Shown: piece by piece, positions 1 through 11,209 of the stretch | Numbering within the stretch: position 1 is the stretch's first letter | How the letters are laid out: each line of letters begins with the position of its first letter | Source of the DNA: Mesostigma viride | Taxonomy: Eukaryota; Streptophyta; Mesostigmatophyceae; Mesostigmatales; Mesostigmataceae | DNA length: 64,000 nucleotides | NCBI GenBank assembly: GCA_009746045.1 | Contig: RPFO01000111.1 | Location: forward strand, 137,001-201,000 | Reading direction: 5' to 3' | Made by a program: the position numbers and the translations under genes | Notes under the pieces: generated by a model | Database searches by the model: none | Told to the model about the DNA's origin: nothing | The model's input: only the letters and a program-made list of their open reading frames with translations

Positions 1-2
1 CG

Positions 3-173
3 CTTGGGCTCAGGCGATGCAAAGGCAAGCCCGGAAGGGGCCTGGGCGACCACCAGTGCACGACTAGTGTCACCGCTGCCTTCCGGATCGACCTGAGGGC
101 GAAGCTGCAGCCGGATTTTCCGGAGCTGCAGACGTATTTTCAGGGCTTAGCGCAGCCGCCAGGCTGCAAGGCG
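3..173 (+). CDS. possible 3' end of a gene truncated by the left edge
   Basis: A reading frame open from the left edge runs about 56 codons and stops at TAG 171-173. It has a mixed, non-repetitive composition that includes the peptide RIDLRAKLQPDFPELQTYF. I do not recognise a family. It could be the last exon of a plus-strand gene that starts outside the window, or a chance open frame. Nothing downstream continues it. Confidence 0.25.
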
Positions 174-656
174 TAGATGAGTGTTTGCTCATCATATATT
201 GCGTAATAGCTTCAGGAAATTGTGTCAGCACGTGCGTCTTAGAAAGACGAAGCGATTGTGATATTCACAGCCGAATTTGGGGCCCAAACGTGAAAGTTAT
301 GAGCTCCGCCGTCAACCATGGCTACCTCGTGGCTCGTGGCTGTATCCAGGACATGTCTGAATTGTCAAACGCAAGCCATGTACCAAAAGAAGTAGAATTA
401 AAATGGTGCGGCGGCCAAGGAGTGCGGGTTCGGCAAGTTACAGAACTTGTAGTAGCCTGGCGTGACCGCGGCAAAGCAGTCCGTAGGTAGTCCATCGGCG
501 TGTTAATTAAGTGACAATCTTGACAATTTGGTGACAACCTAGTCGGATCAAAATTGGCTCACAATCATGAAAGAAATTCGATCATGCATGATGTAATTAG
601 GATAATTTAGCTGTCCCACGTAACTTACTGGACCTATGGGCCCTGTGCTGGCCACT
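174..656. other. intergenic, no gene seen
   Basis: No reading frame with family resemblance and no repeats were recognised between the possible left-edge exon and the TTAA-flanked element. Confidence 0.4.
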
Positions 657-660
657 TTAA

Positions 661-2396
661 CCCGTGTTTTTTTAATTAGAACGCGATATATCGCGTTGTA
701 AGCTTTTTTTAGAATGCGTATAGCACCTAAGGAAATTTTTTTTTCATGGTCATGTATATACTTTCCTGAAAGCCCATGAATCAAAGGATTTTTTGAGCTA
801 CTCAGACCTACAACATGCTGATTCATTAGAGAGGTACACTGGTTTGAATACAGGGGGGTCTGACCATGACCGCGATTTCTTGACCCTAGGTCACAAGTCA
901 TGTGCTTATTCACAAATGGTTCATGAAAAAAATCTGGCTTCTTGCACGAGCTATGGGCAACATATGCAGGCTCTGTGAAACAAAACTCAGGCCCATTGGG
1001 CCACTGGAGCTATTTTTCATTAGCATCACAATTACAACGCAGTACAACGCAGTGGGAAAAATGAGAGCCCTTCACAACATGACGCAACGACATGAGCCCC
1101 ATAAACGGGGCCATAGTGAGCTTGGAGGGTCAAAACGTTGAAAATAGGTGTTGTATAAGTTATACAGCATCAAACATGCATCAAACATCATGACTGGATG
1201 ACCTAATATGACTGAATCAGGCAGCCATAGCCAAAGCATCATCCACTCTCACAACGTGTTGAGCACATGCCTCGTGGGAACGGAGGTGCTGGGTTTTCAT
1301 TCCATAACGCGTGCAATACTGAAAGAAAGAGGCACGTGTAATGCAAGGCTTGGATAGGTTGAGTGATCCATGAGCTTACATGCAGGCAAAGATGACGCTG
1401 GAATGCATGCTAGCAAATGGTGGCAAGATGCTAACAACACATGATTATACACCATGATTATGGGCACCTAGCTGGTCTTCTTGCACAATCAACGCAGTAT
1501 AAACCATCAACATCCAATCCTCACGATATATGCACGGCTTGACGACGTATACAGCACCTAAATACTGCACAACTGCAACCTGCTATGGCTGACATGCAAG
1601 CAACGTCGAGTAGGATGGCGGTCTTAGAGAGGCTGGGCAGAGGTCGGTAGAAATAAGTGGAAAACTGGCAGAAACTAGGTAGAAACACGATATACTTACG
1701 CCTGCAAGCACTATTGAGCCGGTGGCAGAGGCCATTTCCAGGAAAATACAGCATCCCGTAGCAATAGCCACGGTCACGCCTTCCGCTATTTGCAGGCACC
1801 ATCATGCCCGGCGCTACCCAATAAAAGTCTGCACAATTCTCGGTTTAGCCGAGAGTCCGGACGTTCGGAATGAATAAACATGTGTTAAGAAGTCGAAACA
1901 CCATGGAAATACCAAGCATGGTGCCGCAGCAGACCCGAGTCTTGACGTAATAATATGTATGCCGGTTTCCAGGGTTTCCGCATGAAAGTTGGGTGAGAAA
2001 CTGGAAAAAACTACGTTTCCTTTGCCCCAGTACCTCAACAAACTCGTAGAAACCTAATTATCAACCTTTGAACGCATCATCATGGTCGTGCCACCCAACA
2101 GCCACTGAAATTCGCGCGAAAACTGGCGAGATCTACCTGCCGCCATCGCCGTCGTCTTCACCTTCGTCCCGCGAAAATGCCTGATTTCAGTGGTACATAT
2201 TTGTTTGCAGCTGTCACAATAAAATACCAAAAATACCAGGATTTTTTCTTGAATTCTATGAGATGTTTCTGACCTATCTTGAAAGTTTCAGACCAAAAAT
2301 CGCATGTTTAATAGGTTTGCCACGTGTCAGATTACAACGCGATACATCGCGTTCTAACCCTACAACGCGATGTATCGCGTTGTAAAAAAACACGGG
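661..2396. mobile_element. piggyBac-like non-autonomous element (TTAA target, 13-bp TIR)
   Basis: Both ends carry the same 13-bp inverted terminus, CCCGTGTTTTTTT, and each is flanked directly by TTAA (657-660 and 2397-2400). That is the target-duplication signature of the piggyBac superfamily, whose termini also begin with CCC. Just inside the ends are near-perfect palindromes: AACGCGATATATCGCGTT at 680-697 on the left, and two related copies on the right (about 2335-2352 and 2362-2383). They may be transposase-binding sites. No transposase frame is visible in the 1.7 kb, so the copy is non-autonomous. Its right 315 bp recur at 51321-51640. Confidence 0.75.
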
Positions 2397-2400
2397 TTAA

Positions 2401-2747
2401 CAAATCTGGGAGCTGATATTCAGTCTTGGTTTACACAGAAAGTAAAGAACTCCCACTTCCAATCGGTGCCACTCCATCTTGTCCAAACATGTACCTGATA
2501 CATAAACTGTTCTCTTTCAACGGTACGATGTCAAGCAAGATTACAAGGTGTCCATGTCTCAATTGCTGCAAACGTCCCACGTCCATTAACAACTATCACC
2601 CACAAAACTGTGGTATCAAGTACGGCAAGCCGCATGTGGTAGGGGTTGTAGTTTCTGCATACAACTCCATGCTTGGTACCGATGCCATGAGCTACGCCGT
2701 AATGGATGCAAGGTACGATGCGGCATTTTTTCTGGCCTGGTATTGGC
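2401..2747. other. 3' flank / 3' UTR of the minus-strand RRM gene
   Basis: No independent gene was seen. On the minus strand a TGTAA motif lies at 2545-2541, about 200 nt past the stop codon of the RRM gene, and fits a green-algal polyadenylation signal. Confidence 0.45.
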
Positions 2748-5700
2748 CTAGGCATCAACCTGCTGAGGAACCGTGGTCGCTACAGCAGGGCCAGCTGTTG
2801 TTGATGTTGCGGAGGCATCCTTGGTGCCTGCAACCGCCACAACCGTGGCTGCCTCCCCATCCACTTTTGCGGAGAACGGCTGTGCTGCCACTGGTTTGCG
2901 CTCCCATTTAAACTTGGACCTTGGCCCCATTCCCCCCGGGGTATCATGAGGCGATGCGGTGCGTGCAAGACCGGGCGCCGTCACAGGTGTTGCAGGCGTC
3001 ACGCCAGCTGGCTTGTGGGATGCTGCCTGTGGGGTGGACGCCCCACTGCCCGCGGGGGGGCGTGACGCGGTGGCCGCTGGGCTGCTATCGGCATTACGGA
3101 TGGCGGCATTACCGATGGCCGCGGGAGCCGCTGGGGAGGCGGCTGTGGCACTGGCGTTGGTAGCGTGCACGGCGCCCTTGCTTGGGGGCGTGCCGGATGC
3201 TGCGGAAGTAATGGCTGCCAGCGCTGTGGGTCCCCCTGGGGACGGGGCGGCGATTCCGTTGATGGCGGGCGGCTCTCCCTTGGGCATGGCATGCTTGGGC
3301 ACCACCTGGCATTGGCCATCAGGGCAGCAAGTACGATAGGGACGCAATGCAGCGCGCAGGCGGCGCAGGACAAGTTGGTCTTGAGGAAGTGGGATGACTT
3401 GGGACGATCTAACATGAGGAGGGGTCAGGAAAGGAGGTCCAAGGCACCAACACTCCCACAAGAGACACTGCCTCGTGGACCAACCTGCCAGACAAGAACA
3501 AAGTGGCGCACTTCGCAGGAATCGCGCTCCTTCCTGCCCCCACCACCAACGTGTTCCTAGACAACCACTTTGCTCCTTCGCCCCCCTCCGCAAACATGGT
3601 TTACAAAGTTTGAACGTCCCGGCAGGCAGTGGATAGGCAGGTCGGAACAATGTCTAGTGCATTGCACGTATGGGTAACAAAGACATAATCTGTACTGTAA
3701 TGCAATTTTTCAGTCATTGCAGCTTCAATGTGTTGTGCAAATGACCGGGTATACTAAACCAGCACACCAACCACACGCAACCACACGCAACCACACGCAA
3801 CCACACGCAACCACACGCAACCACACGCAACCACACGCAACCACACGCAACCACACGCAACCACACGCAACCACGCGAGTGACACGGAGGACGTCTGCCG
3901 TTGAGATTCTGGAGACTGGCCGGAGCTGCACAGCTCCTGCTCTAAATAAATAACAGTGGGAATCAAAATAACAAACAACCTTCAACCCCCCCCACCTTGA
4001 GCGGTCACGCACACTATACACCTACATCTAGCCCCCCCACCAACCCCCCCCCCCCCCCCACCGACCCCCCACCCCCACCCCCCCCACCCCCCCCCACCCC
4101 CACTCACCCACCCCCCACCCCCATCTTGAGCGGCCACACAAACACAGTTATACCCCCCCCCCCCCAACCACCTTGAGTGGTCGGCTCATGAGTGTGGACC
4201 CGTCAAGCTTGAGTGCGCGCTCGACCGAGGCCTCCTCCTTGAACACCACAAACGCGCAGCTGGCAGGGACAGAAGCATATGGGGGACGGGGGGCCGGGGC
4301 CACACAGGGGGTGCGGCAAGCGTGGGGGGGAGCATGACGCGCAACGATAGCGACCATGCATGAGCCGGGTGTCGACAAAAGAACAGTATGCAACAAGCAG
4401 ACCAGACTTAACCACAGCAGCGCACGCACGATAGCTCAACTGCAGTTGACAACAAGATGGTGAGGTCACAGTGATGCAAGTCTACACATGCACCACCCAC
4501 CTGGAGTGGACCACCACGAGAAAAGCGTGGCGGAAGAAAGCATGCACGCTCCAGTCACTAGTTGGCCATGCGTGTGCCGGCATGGAGCAAAGTCAAGGCT
4601 GTCATGCACGCTATTTGCACAAACTCCTTGGGCAGGGCCCCCTCCACTCATCTCTTTCGTTAACCCCAGTAACATCGCTCGCTTACTCACCCCTTGGCCG
4701 TACACCCCTCTACCATACCCCTCGATTAATACATCGCGCCCCACCAGTAGTACATCGCGCTCACCCCACCAGTGGAAGTTAGCGCCAACCTCTCCGGTAA
4801 TACATCGCGCCCCTCCAGTAATACATCCCGCTCACCCCACCAGTGGAAGTTAGCGCCAACCTCTCCGGTAATACATCGCGCCCCTCCAGTAGTACATCGC
4901 GCTTACCCCTTGGGCAGCGCTCCCCCTCTACTCACCCCTTGGCCACACTCCCCTTTTAATCGACCTCTCTAGTGGCACCTCACAGTCAGCCCCTCGAGTA
5001 ACACCTTGCAATCACCCCTTTGTTTTAGCCTCCCACACTCTACTCCCCTTCGCCATGAACCTTCCCTTGCACTCACCCCTTGGCCATGAACCTTCCCCTG
5101 CACTCACCCCTTGGCCATGAACCTTCCCCTGCACTCACCCCTAGGCCATGAACCTTCCCTTTCACTCACCCCTTGGCCATGAACCTTCCCTTTCACTCAC
5201 CCCTTGGCCATGAACCTTCCCTTTCACTCACCCCTTGGCCATGAACCTTCCCTTTCACTCACCCCTTGGCCATGAACCTTCCCTTTCACTCACCCCTTGG
5301 CCATGAACCTTCCCTTTCACTCACCCCTTGGCCATGAACCTTCCCTTTCACTCACCCCTTGGCCATGAACCTTCCCTTTCACTCACCCCTTGGCCATGAA
5401 CCTTCCCTTTCACTCACCCCTAGGCCATGAACCTTCCCTTTCACTCACCCCTAGGCCATGAACCTTCCCTTTCACTCACCCCTTGGCCATGAACCTTCCC
5501 TTTCACTCACCCCTTGGCCATGAACCTTCCCTTGCACTCACCCCTTGGACAGCCCCGTGCCCGGCTCGGTGAGCAGCGACACGCGCAGGACGTCGCCGCA
5601 CGGCTTGAAGTGGGCCGAGAGGGTGGTCGCCGTCGCCGCAAAATGGACCTGCGGCAGCGTGTGGCAGCATCCCGGGGGGATTTGTGCGGCATGGCGGGTG

Positions 5701-8700
5701 GTGGTCAGCGGATCACAGTGGCAGGCAGAAGGCGGTCCCACGGTAGCCACGGTTGCCACGGTAACCACGGTAACCACGGTAACCACGGTAACCACTGAGG
5801 CATCGCCACCATCAGCGCCGAACTAGGCAGAAATCCTCTTACATCCATGAACCGCGACCATGATGATGACCCGCGAAGCACCGCCGAATGGGAGAAAAGA
5901 GCACAACCACGAAATCCCCAGGCATAAGAATGATGCCAGTAGGTGCGATGCCCCTGACTGCGTGCAGCCCCCTCCCCCCTTTCCAAACAATGCTTGTGTG
6001 CATGCTACGCAACCCAACTATAGCGCAACCGCCACTGCACGCATCCGGTAAGCCGCATTCCTTCCACCATTTCTTTGCTTCTCCAAACGACCACCCTGAT
6101 GCACGCACTTCCCATGGCGCGACCTGGCCCTAGGCCATCAGCATGTGTGAGGGAAGAGAAGACGCCGACCAATCGATATTCACAAAAAGATAGAGATGCA
6201 AGGGGGGGAAGGCAGCAAGGCGCCAATATTGCAACATGCCACGTGTGATGACCGCACGCTCAAGATGTGGACAGGTGGCACGTGGTTAGTGCGCTATGTA
6301 CAGACACAAGCGGGGGAAACAAATGCACAGCCTTCATCGCGCGTTGGAGACGCAGATCTACCGCACAAGGCGGCAAGCTGGATAGGGGGACAAGGGGGAG
6401 ACACAAAACTGTATGCGCTTCACCGTACATTCGAGACATAGACGGATCGCGCGTCCAGCTGTGGCTGCGTCAACCGCGGCGCCGCCAGCTTGCCCGCCAC
6501 ACCCCCCTTGGGCGATGGCGCCACCGCGCTTGGCCCCGCTGGCGTCGCCTTGTTCGCAGGCGCAGAGGTTGAGGGCGTGACGGGATGCGCCGACCCCACT
6601 CGGCCCGCACCATGCTCGACCTCAGCCCCCTTTTTGCCAGCCTCAGCCCCCTCAACACCCGGCTTGGCCGCGGACAGTGCCCCAGATCCTGTCGGGACCG
6701 CGCCTCCTGTGGTGACTGCCGTGCTCGCCTTGCTGGCACATGTCACCATCCCTGGCCCGATCCGCTGCAACTTGGTCCTCCTTGTCCCAACCACTGCAGG
6801 CACCGCATCCCCCTTGCTCCCCGCCACCGCCGATGCCTCTCCTATGCCTTCGGCCATGACCCCCGCACCTTTACTCCCATCTTCCGCCCCGCCCGTGCCA
6901 GCCCCACCTCCGCCAGAGATCTTGCGCTTGCGCCCCATCAGCAGCGACTGCTTCGCCTTCATCCGGCTGAGCTCCAGCTCCAGCCGTTCCAGCGCGGCGG
7001 CGGCCTTGGCCTGCTCCTGCATGCCTAGCAGCGCGCTCTGCGTCGCCCGCATGGCCGCCATCTCTTCCTGCACGCGGTCGATGCGGTCCTTGAGGCCAAC
7101 CAGCGCGTCCACAGCGTGTTCTGCTGGCATACTCGTGGGGTCCGCCACACCACCGCCGGTGGTCCTGGCCCCCATGACCATACCGGCGGCGGCAGTAGAG
7201 GCACCGCCCAGCCCTCCTTGGCTACCCGGCACGGCCCTCTGTGCCGGCCCGACCAGCCTCACCACACGACCGGTGGGACGAGCCGTCACCGCCATCAAAC
7301 CGCCACCATGGCCGCCGGTACCTCGCACCACCTCCCGTGCCCATGGCCCCCCTGGGACCACCCCTGCTCCGTCCCTGCCCCCATCCCTCCCCCCTTGACC
7401 CGCGTCCGTGGTAGCAGCGACGCGCGAAGCAGCCCCCCCCAGCAGAACCATGCCCGGGCTGCGGATCACCAGCAGGCGCTTGTGGCCGTGGGGCACACTG
7501 GCCCCAGGGCCCATGCGCTCCCCCGGTGGCGGCTCTACCGGAAGGGAGACGCGCAGGGTGCCGCCGCGCGCCACGGTGCGTGCTCCTCCCGCCCGCTTGC
7601 CCTCCTCCTCCTCCTCCTCCTCATCATCATCAGCCTCCCTCGTCGCAAACGGCACGCCTGAACCCAGGGGAAGGTGGGCACCCTCCCAGCCACCCGTCCC
7701 ATATCCTTCCATGCCCATGTAATGCCGCTCCTCGTCACTCATGTACCGATCCGGCCCCCCCCCAAAATAACCCTCCTGTGCCCCTTCCATGTACCGGTCC
7801 TGCTCCCACCCGTCACGCTCGGCATCCCCCGACTGGCCCAGTCTGTCAAACACAGCGTTGCGCATGAAACCGGCCAAACTGGTGCGCCCTCCACCGCTCC
7901 TTCCGCGCACGACACGGCGGAACTGGTACGCCGCTCCTTGCGGCACAAACCCGTCCCCTGGGGCCCCTTGCCCTGCTGGCTCTGCGCCGTCCGGCGGTCC
8001 GTCATCGGGAAGCCCCCCCTGCGCGCGAACCGGCGGCGATGCACTGCCGGCATGTCCCCCTCACGTTTATCGTCAGGCAGCCACCTGCCACTCACAGGGC
8101 CCTCCACGCCCCCCCCCCTGCTCCCTGCCCCCTTCCATTCCTCCTCATCCCCAGGGGCAAACACACCGTCATCGATCTGTACCGCCTGGGGCCCGCCACG
8201 TGTCACCTCCAGGTCCATGTACGCCTGCCGTGAGACCCCCCGCCCGCGCTTGCCCTCACCTGCGTGCGCACGGGTCACCTCCCTGGCACCCTCCACAGGG
8301 ATGCTGATAGGCACCGCAAGGGGACGCTGGCTGTGGGTGCCGTGTGTGGCGACGCCAGCACTGGCATCCGGCTCATCACCTGGGTGGGTGATCTGGCCCA
8401 GCGCTGATGTCAGCAGCCGCACGCGCTGACGCTGATTCTGCTCCTTCTCGGCACGGTGCTCGCGGGAGGGGCCTATCCGCCCCCCGTCCTGCTCCCCACC
8501 CCCACCCCTCCCTTTGTCCCCTCTACCCGCCCCGTTCCAGAGGGCATCGCGGCCCTGCCTGTCGTGCCAACGGTCCCTATCCTCGGCCCCACGGTCCTCC
8601 CGCTGGGCATCCACCCCCGCCCTCCCCTCCCTTCGGTGCCGATCCTCTGCCCCCCCAGCCTCCCGCCCATGACCCCGCCCATCAATACCCCCACGCGCCC

Positions 8701-10454
8701 CCCCACCATCACGCCCCACAGCGGCCATCCCCTTGTCACCGCGCGCGTCCCTCACGGTGCCTGGATAGTCCACCTCGCGCGCACGCCGAGGGCTGCGGCT
8801 GCGGCTGCGGCTCCTGCTGCGGCCCCCGCCCCAGTCAGCCCGCCGTTGGCCCACGCGCGGTGGACTGGACCTCCCCCGGCTCCCCCCCTCTCGCGCACGG
8901 TCCAAGACACTGTCGCCACGCCCCCGGCTGCGGCCGCGGCTGCCGCCACGGGGGCTGCGACTAAAGCTACGCCTCCTGCTCCTGCTCCTGCTCCTGCTGC
9001 GTCCCCGGCTCCTCGGCGGAGTTCTTCTGACAGATGCAAGGCGCCGGGGCGATCGGCTCCTGCGCCCTTTGCTCCTACTCCTGCTCCTGCTCCTGCTGTG
9101 GCTGCGACCTCTACTTCGGCTACGGCTACGGGCCTTGCTGCGGCTCTTGTCAGGACTGCGGCGGCGGCTTGCCGAGGCCCCCCGGTTCTTCTCGCGCGCT
9201 GCGCCGCGTGCGGGGCTCCTCCCGCGACTGTCCCCATCACTGCTGCTGCTGCCTTCACTGCTGCTGGTGTCGCTGCTGCTACTGCTGCTGGCGCCCTTGC
9301 TGGGCTTGGTGCGGGGAGAAGCCTTGCTCTTGGGCGGTGGTGACCCCTTCTTCTTGCCACCGTTCGCCGTCACCGCCGCTTGCCCGCCCTTGCCCTTGCC
9401 CTCGCCAGCCTTGGCGTCCACGGTGGTGGTGGCGGCGGCGGTGGGAGCGGGCGCGGTCTCTTCCTCCTTCTCCTCGAACACGCTCATCAGCGGCTCGTAG
9501 ATGCCGCGGTTGCTCACCATGTACTCCCACAGCCTGGGACAACGGAGGCGGGTGGGCGGGAGGGAGGAAGCAGAAAGGGGGGGGGGGAGGAAGCGGCGTG
9601 GGGGAAGGGGGGGGGGGGGAGTGGTACAGAAGGGAAAGGGGGGGGGGGGGGGAGGCCAAAGGCATGGGCAGGAGGACAGGAGGGCATGTGAGCGTCTGAG
9701 CCACCACAAGTAGATGAACACATACGGAAGTACAGGTGGCGACATGTGGTGCCTCCAGACCTCTCAAACCAGGAGTGGTCGAGGCTAACGAGCCATGCTC
9801 ATGTTAAGACAGCACGACAACGGCCTCCCTGCATATTCAATAAGGTGTGACTCTGAAGCCTTCCCGTCGTTACAAATGTTGGCGCACACACGCGCCGCTC
9901 TTCCCGGAACCTTTTCATGCGAGTTAGCCTTTTGCTGCAACGGCCCTGCTTTGTATAGCTCCGTCTAAATACCACATACGGAAGGGGAAGTATCTCGAGC
10001 GTACCATGCAGCAAACTCGGTGGATCTCTTTTCACCGATGAAGTCGTACAGGTCCTTTGCAAAGCTTGTTTGGTGTTTTCCATGAGCAAGCATCACGACG
10101 ACGTACTTCTGCAGGTATGTCAACAGCGACGTGGAGAAGAAAACGTTTAGTAAAGCCGAAAAGATTCTGGCCTGGAAAGGCAAAACTACTGCCAAGTTGT
10201 AGCAGCCCAGAAACCCAACACTTGCAAGAAAAACAAGTGCTTCGAGTGTTTCCTATGTAACACGCGCTCACCGCCAATGTCTCGCAATTGTAGGTCGTGC
10301 TATCCATAACTTCAGGAAGTTTGGCTATTACAGCGGCACGCAGATGCTTAGCACCCAGCGAGCCAGTATCAACGCGATACGGAACCGGCGTGACAGTGCT
10401 TTCAACAGCTACATCCGCCACGGTGGCGGAAGGTTCGTCCGCTGTTGCCGCCAT
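2748..10454 (-). CDS. Nab2/ZC3H14-like N-terminal domain, RS-rich, RRM-containing RNA-binding protein
   Basis: Six exons, minus strand: 10454-10272, 10108-10005, 9533-6429, 5648-5542, 4259-4172, 3305-2748; about 1,381 aa. Exons 1-2 and the start of exon 3 encode a helical domain like the Nab2/ZC3H14 N-terminal (PWI-like) fold, including LRAAVIAKLPEVM and YVVVMLAHGK. A long RS/SR- and Gly/Ala-rich region follows. One RRM is assembled across exons 3-5, with RNP2 SVYVSN and RNP1 KGCAFVVF. The tail is Ala/Pro-rich with SKFKWERKP. The same order occurs in land-plant RRM proteins related to poly(A)-binding protein N1 and ZC3H14, so the likely role is nuclear mRNA processing or poly(A) binding. All junctions are GT/AG and in phase, except that exon 3 needs one extra base at 8013-8019. 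ATG 10454 opens the Nab2-like domain. It is divergent from the AIR carboxylase gene, with 755 bp between starts. Confidence 0.85.
3771..3870. repeat. 10-bp tandem repeat (CCACACGCAA)10
   Basis: Ten uninterrupted copies of the decamer lie in intron 5 of the RRM gene. Apparent reading frames here are repeat artefacts. Confidence 0.95.
3986..4185 (-). repeat. degenerate copies of the RRM exon-5 donor, separated by poly-C
   Basis: The real donor (exon end ...CTCAAG, intron GTGGTT, at 4172/4171) is followed inside intron 5 by two related blocks. On the plus strand they read CATCTTGAGCGGCCACAC near 4121 and CACCTTGAGCGGTCACGC near 3990. Each is set in C-rich filler and each copies the exon-end bases next to the donor. 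Confidence 0.6.
5050..5548 (-). repeat. 31-bp minisatellite made of copied 5' splice sites
   Basis: About 16 units of 31 bp fill the 5' end of intron 4 of the RRM gene. On the sense (minus) strand each unit holds CCAAGGGGTGAGTG. This is the same string as the true exon-4 end and donor (AAGG followed by GTGAGT at 5542/5541). The array therefore presents about 15 near-perfect decoy donors behind the real one. Older degenerate copies that include more exon sequence appear near 4911 and 4623. Confidence 0.9.
5738..5796. repeat. 9-bp tandem repeat (ACGGTAACC-like)
   Basis: About six copies of a 9-mer in intron 3 of the RRM gene. The first copies are degenerate and the last four are identical. Confidence 0.85.
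8013..8019 (-). other. probable 1-nt gap in a homopolymer inside exon 3 of the RRM gene
   Basis: The RS-rich frame and the downstream frame leading into the RRM differ by one base. They meet at a run of seven C (G on the sense strand). With seven G the RS frame continues into unrelated sequence and never reaches the RRM. With eight it passes smoothly into the frame that ends SVYVSN. Exon 3 is 3,105 nt, exactly one base short of phase. This is a sequencing or assembly indel or a real frameshift allele. Confidence 0.7.
9555..9655 (-). repeat. C-rich (sense strand) tract before the exon-3 acceptor
   Basis: The plus strand shows several long G runs, so the sense strand of the RRM gene is strongly C-rich immediately upstream of the acceptor at 9534. 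It probably serves as the polypyrimidine tract. Confidence 0.6.
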
Positions 10455-11209
10455 TTCCTCACAACAAATCTTCCCGGGAAAACAGGCTACTCCCAATGGC
10501 AATTACTACCCATTGTTAGTCCAGATTTTCAACCAAACTACATAAGCAGTGTGCATTTGTAAACAAATCAATGGCGTCCCTCGCTGCTGAGTGCTGGCTG
10601 ACTCTTGCGTTGGGACCGAAGGTGCGCGACCTACTGTAGCGGGCTGGCATCCATAATCACGTCCAGCTTGCAGTCACTGGTCAGTTCCCACTTCAGTTCC
10701 CACACCGGTTACCGATACTTATATCAGCACTTTGAGGAAAAGACCGGACATGTGTACGTGACGTACAGCATTTTCTACATCTAGCGAGTAGCAAGATCTT
10801 TGTGTACTTCAAAAGCGCGGGAGCCGGGTGCCAACTAATTATCTGAGCTGACAATACTGTAGTGCTGTCCGATGGCACGAGCGTAGTTATGAGTTAACAG
10901 TTAACACAAGCCCATTCATGTACACGTGGCTGGCGGGTGATGCTCGCCCTGTTTCCGGGTCGTCAGCCTGCGGTTTTTCATGGCCGCGAAGCCATTTTGC
11001 GCTCGCTCTTCATCGCCATATTTGGCAGCAAATAACTTGTCATCATATCTGGTCGTTTTATACGGTGTGAGCAGCCGGATCGCAATTTGGCAAAGAGTTG
11101 AAAGGGCTTCTGGAGAGGCAATAGCTGTGATTTTACCGGGCTGCAATCGCAAGTAGGCTCCTTGAGATAGCAACAAGCAGCACTCGTAGAATACAAATTA
11201 GCCGTCGCA
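10455..11209. promoter_or_regulatory. shared upstream region of two divergent genes
   Basis: This 755-bp stretch separates the start codons of the minus-strand RRM gene and the plus-strand AIR carboxylase gene. It must contain both 5' UTRs and probably both promoters. I saw no convincing TATA box or other named motif. Confidence 0.45.

Noticed and set aside
2426..2911. 161-codon plus-strand frame
   Set aside because: It overlaps the terminal exon and 3' UTR of the RRM gene, and shows no family features.
3725..4167. Cys/Val- and Gly-rich minus-strand frames
   Set aside because: They arise from the (CCACACGCAA)n repeat and poly-C filler in an intron.
6490..9699. Long plus-strand frames opposite the RRM gene
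   Set aside because: They mirror the GC-rich, RS-coding exon 3. The minus strand shows domain conservation and splice signals; the plus strand does not.
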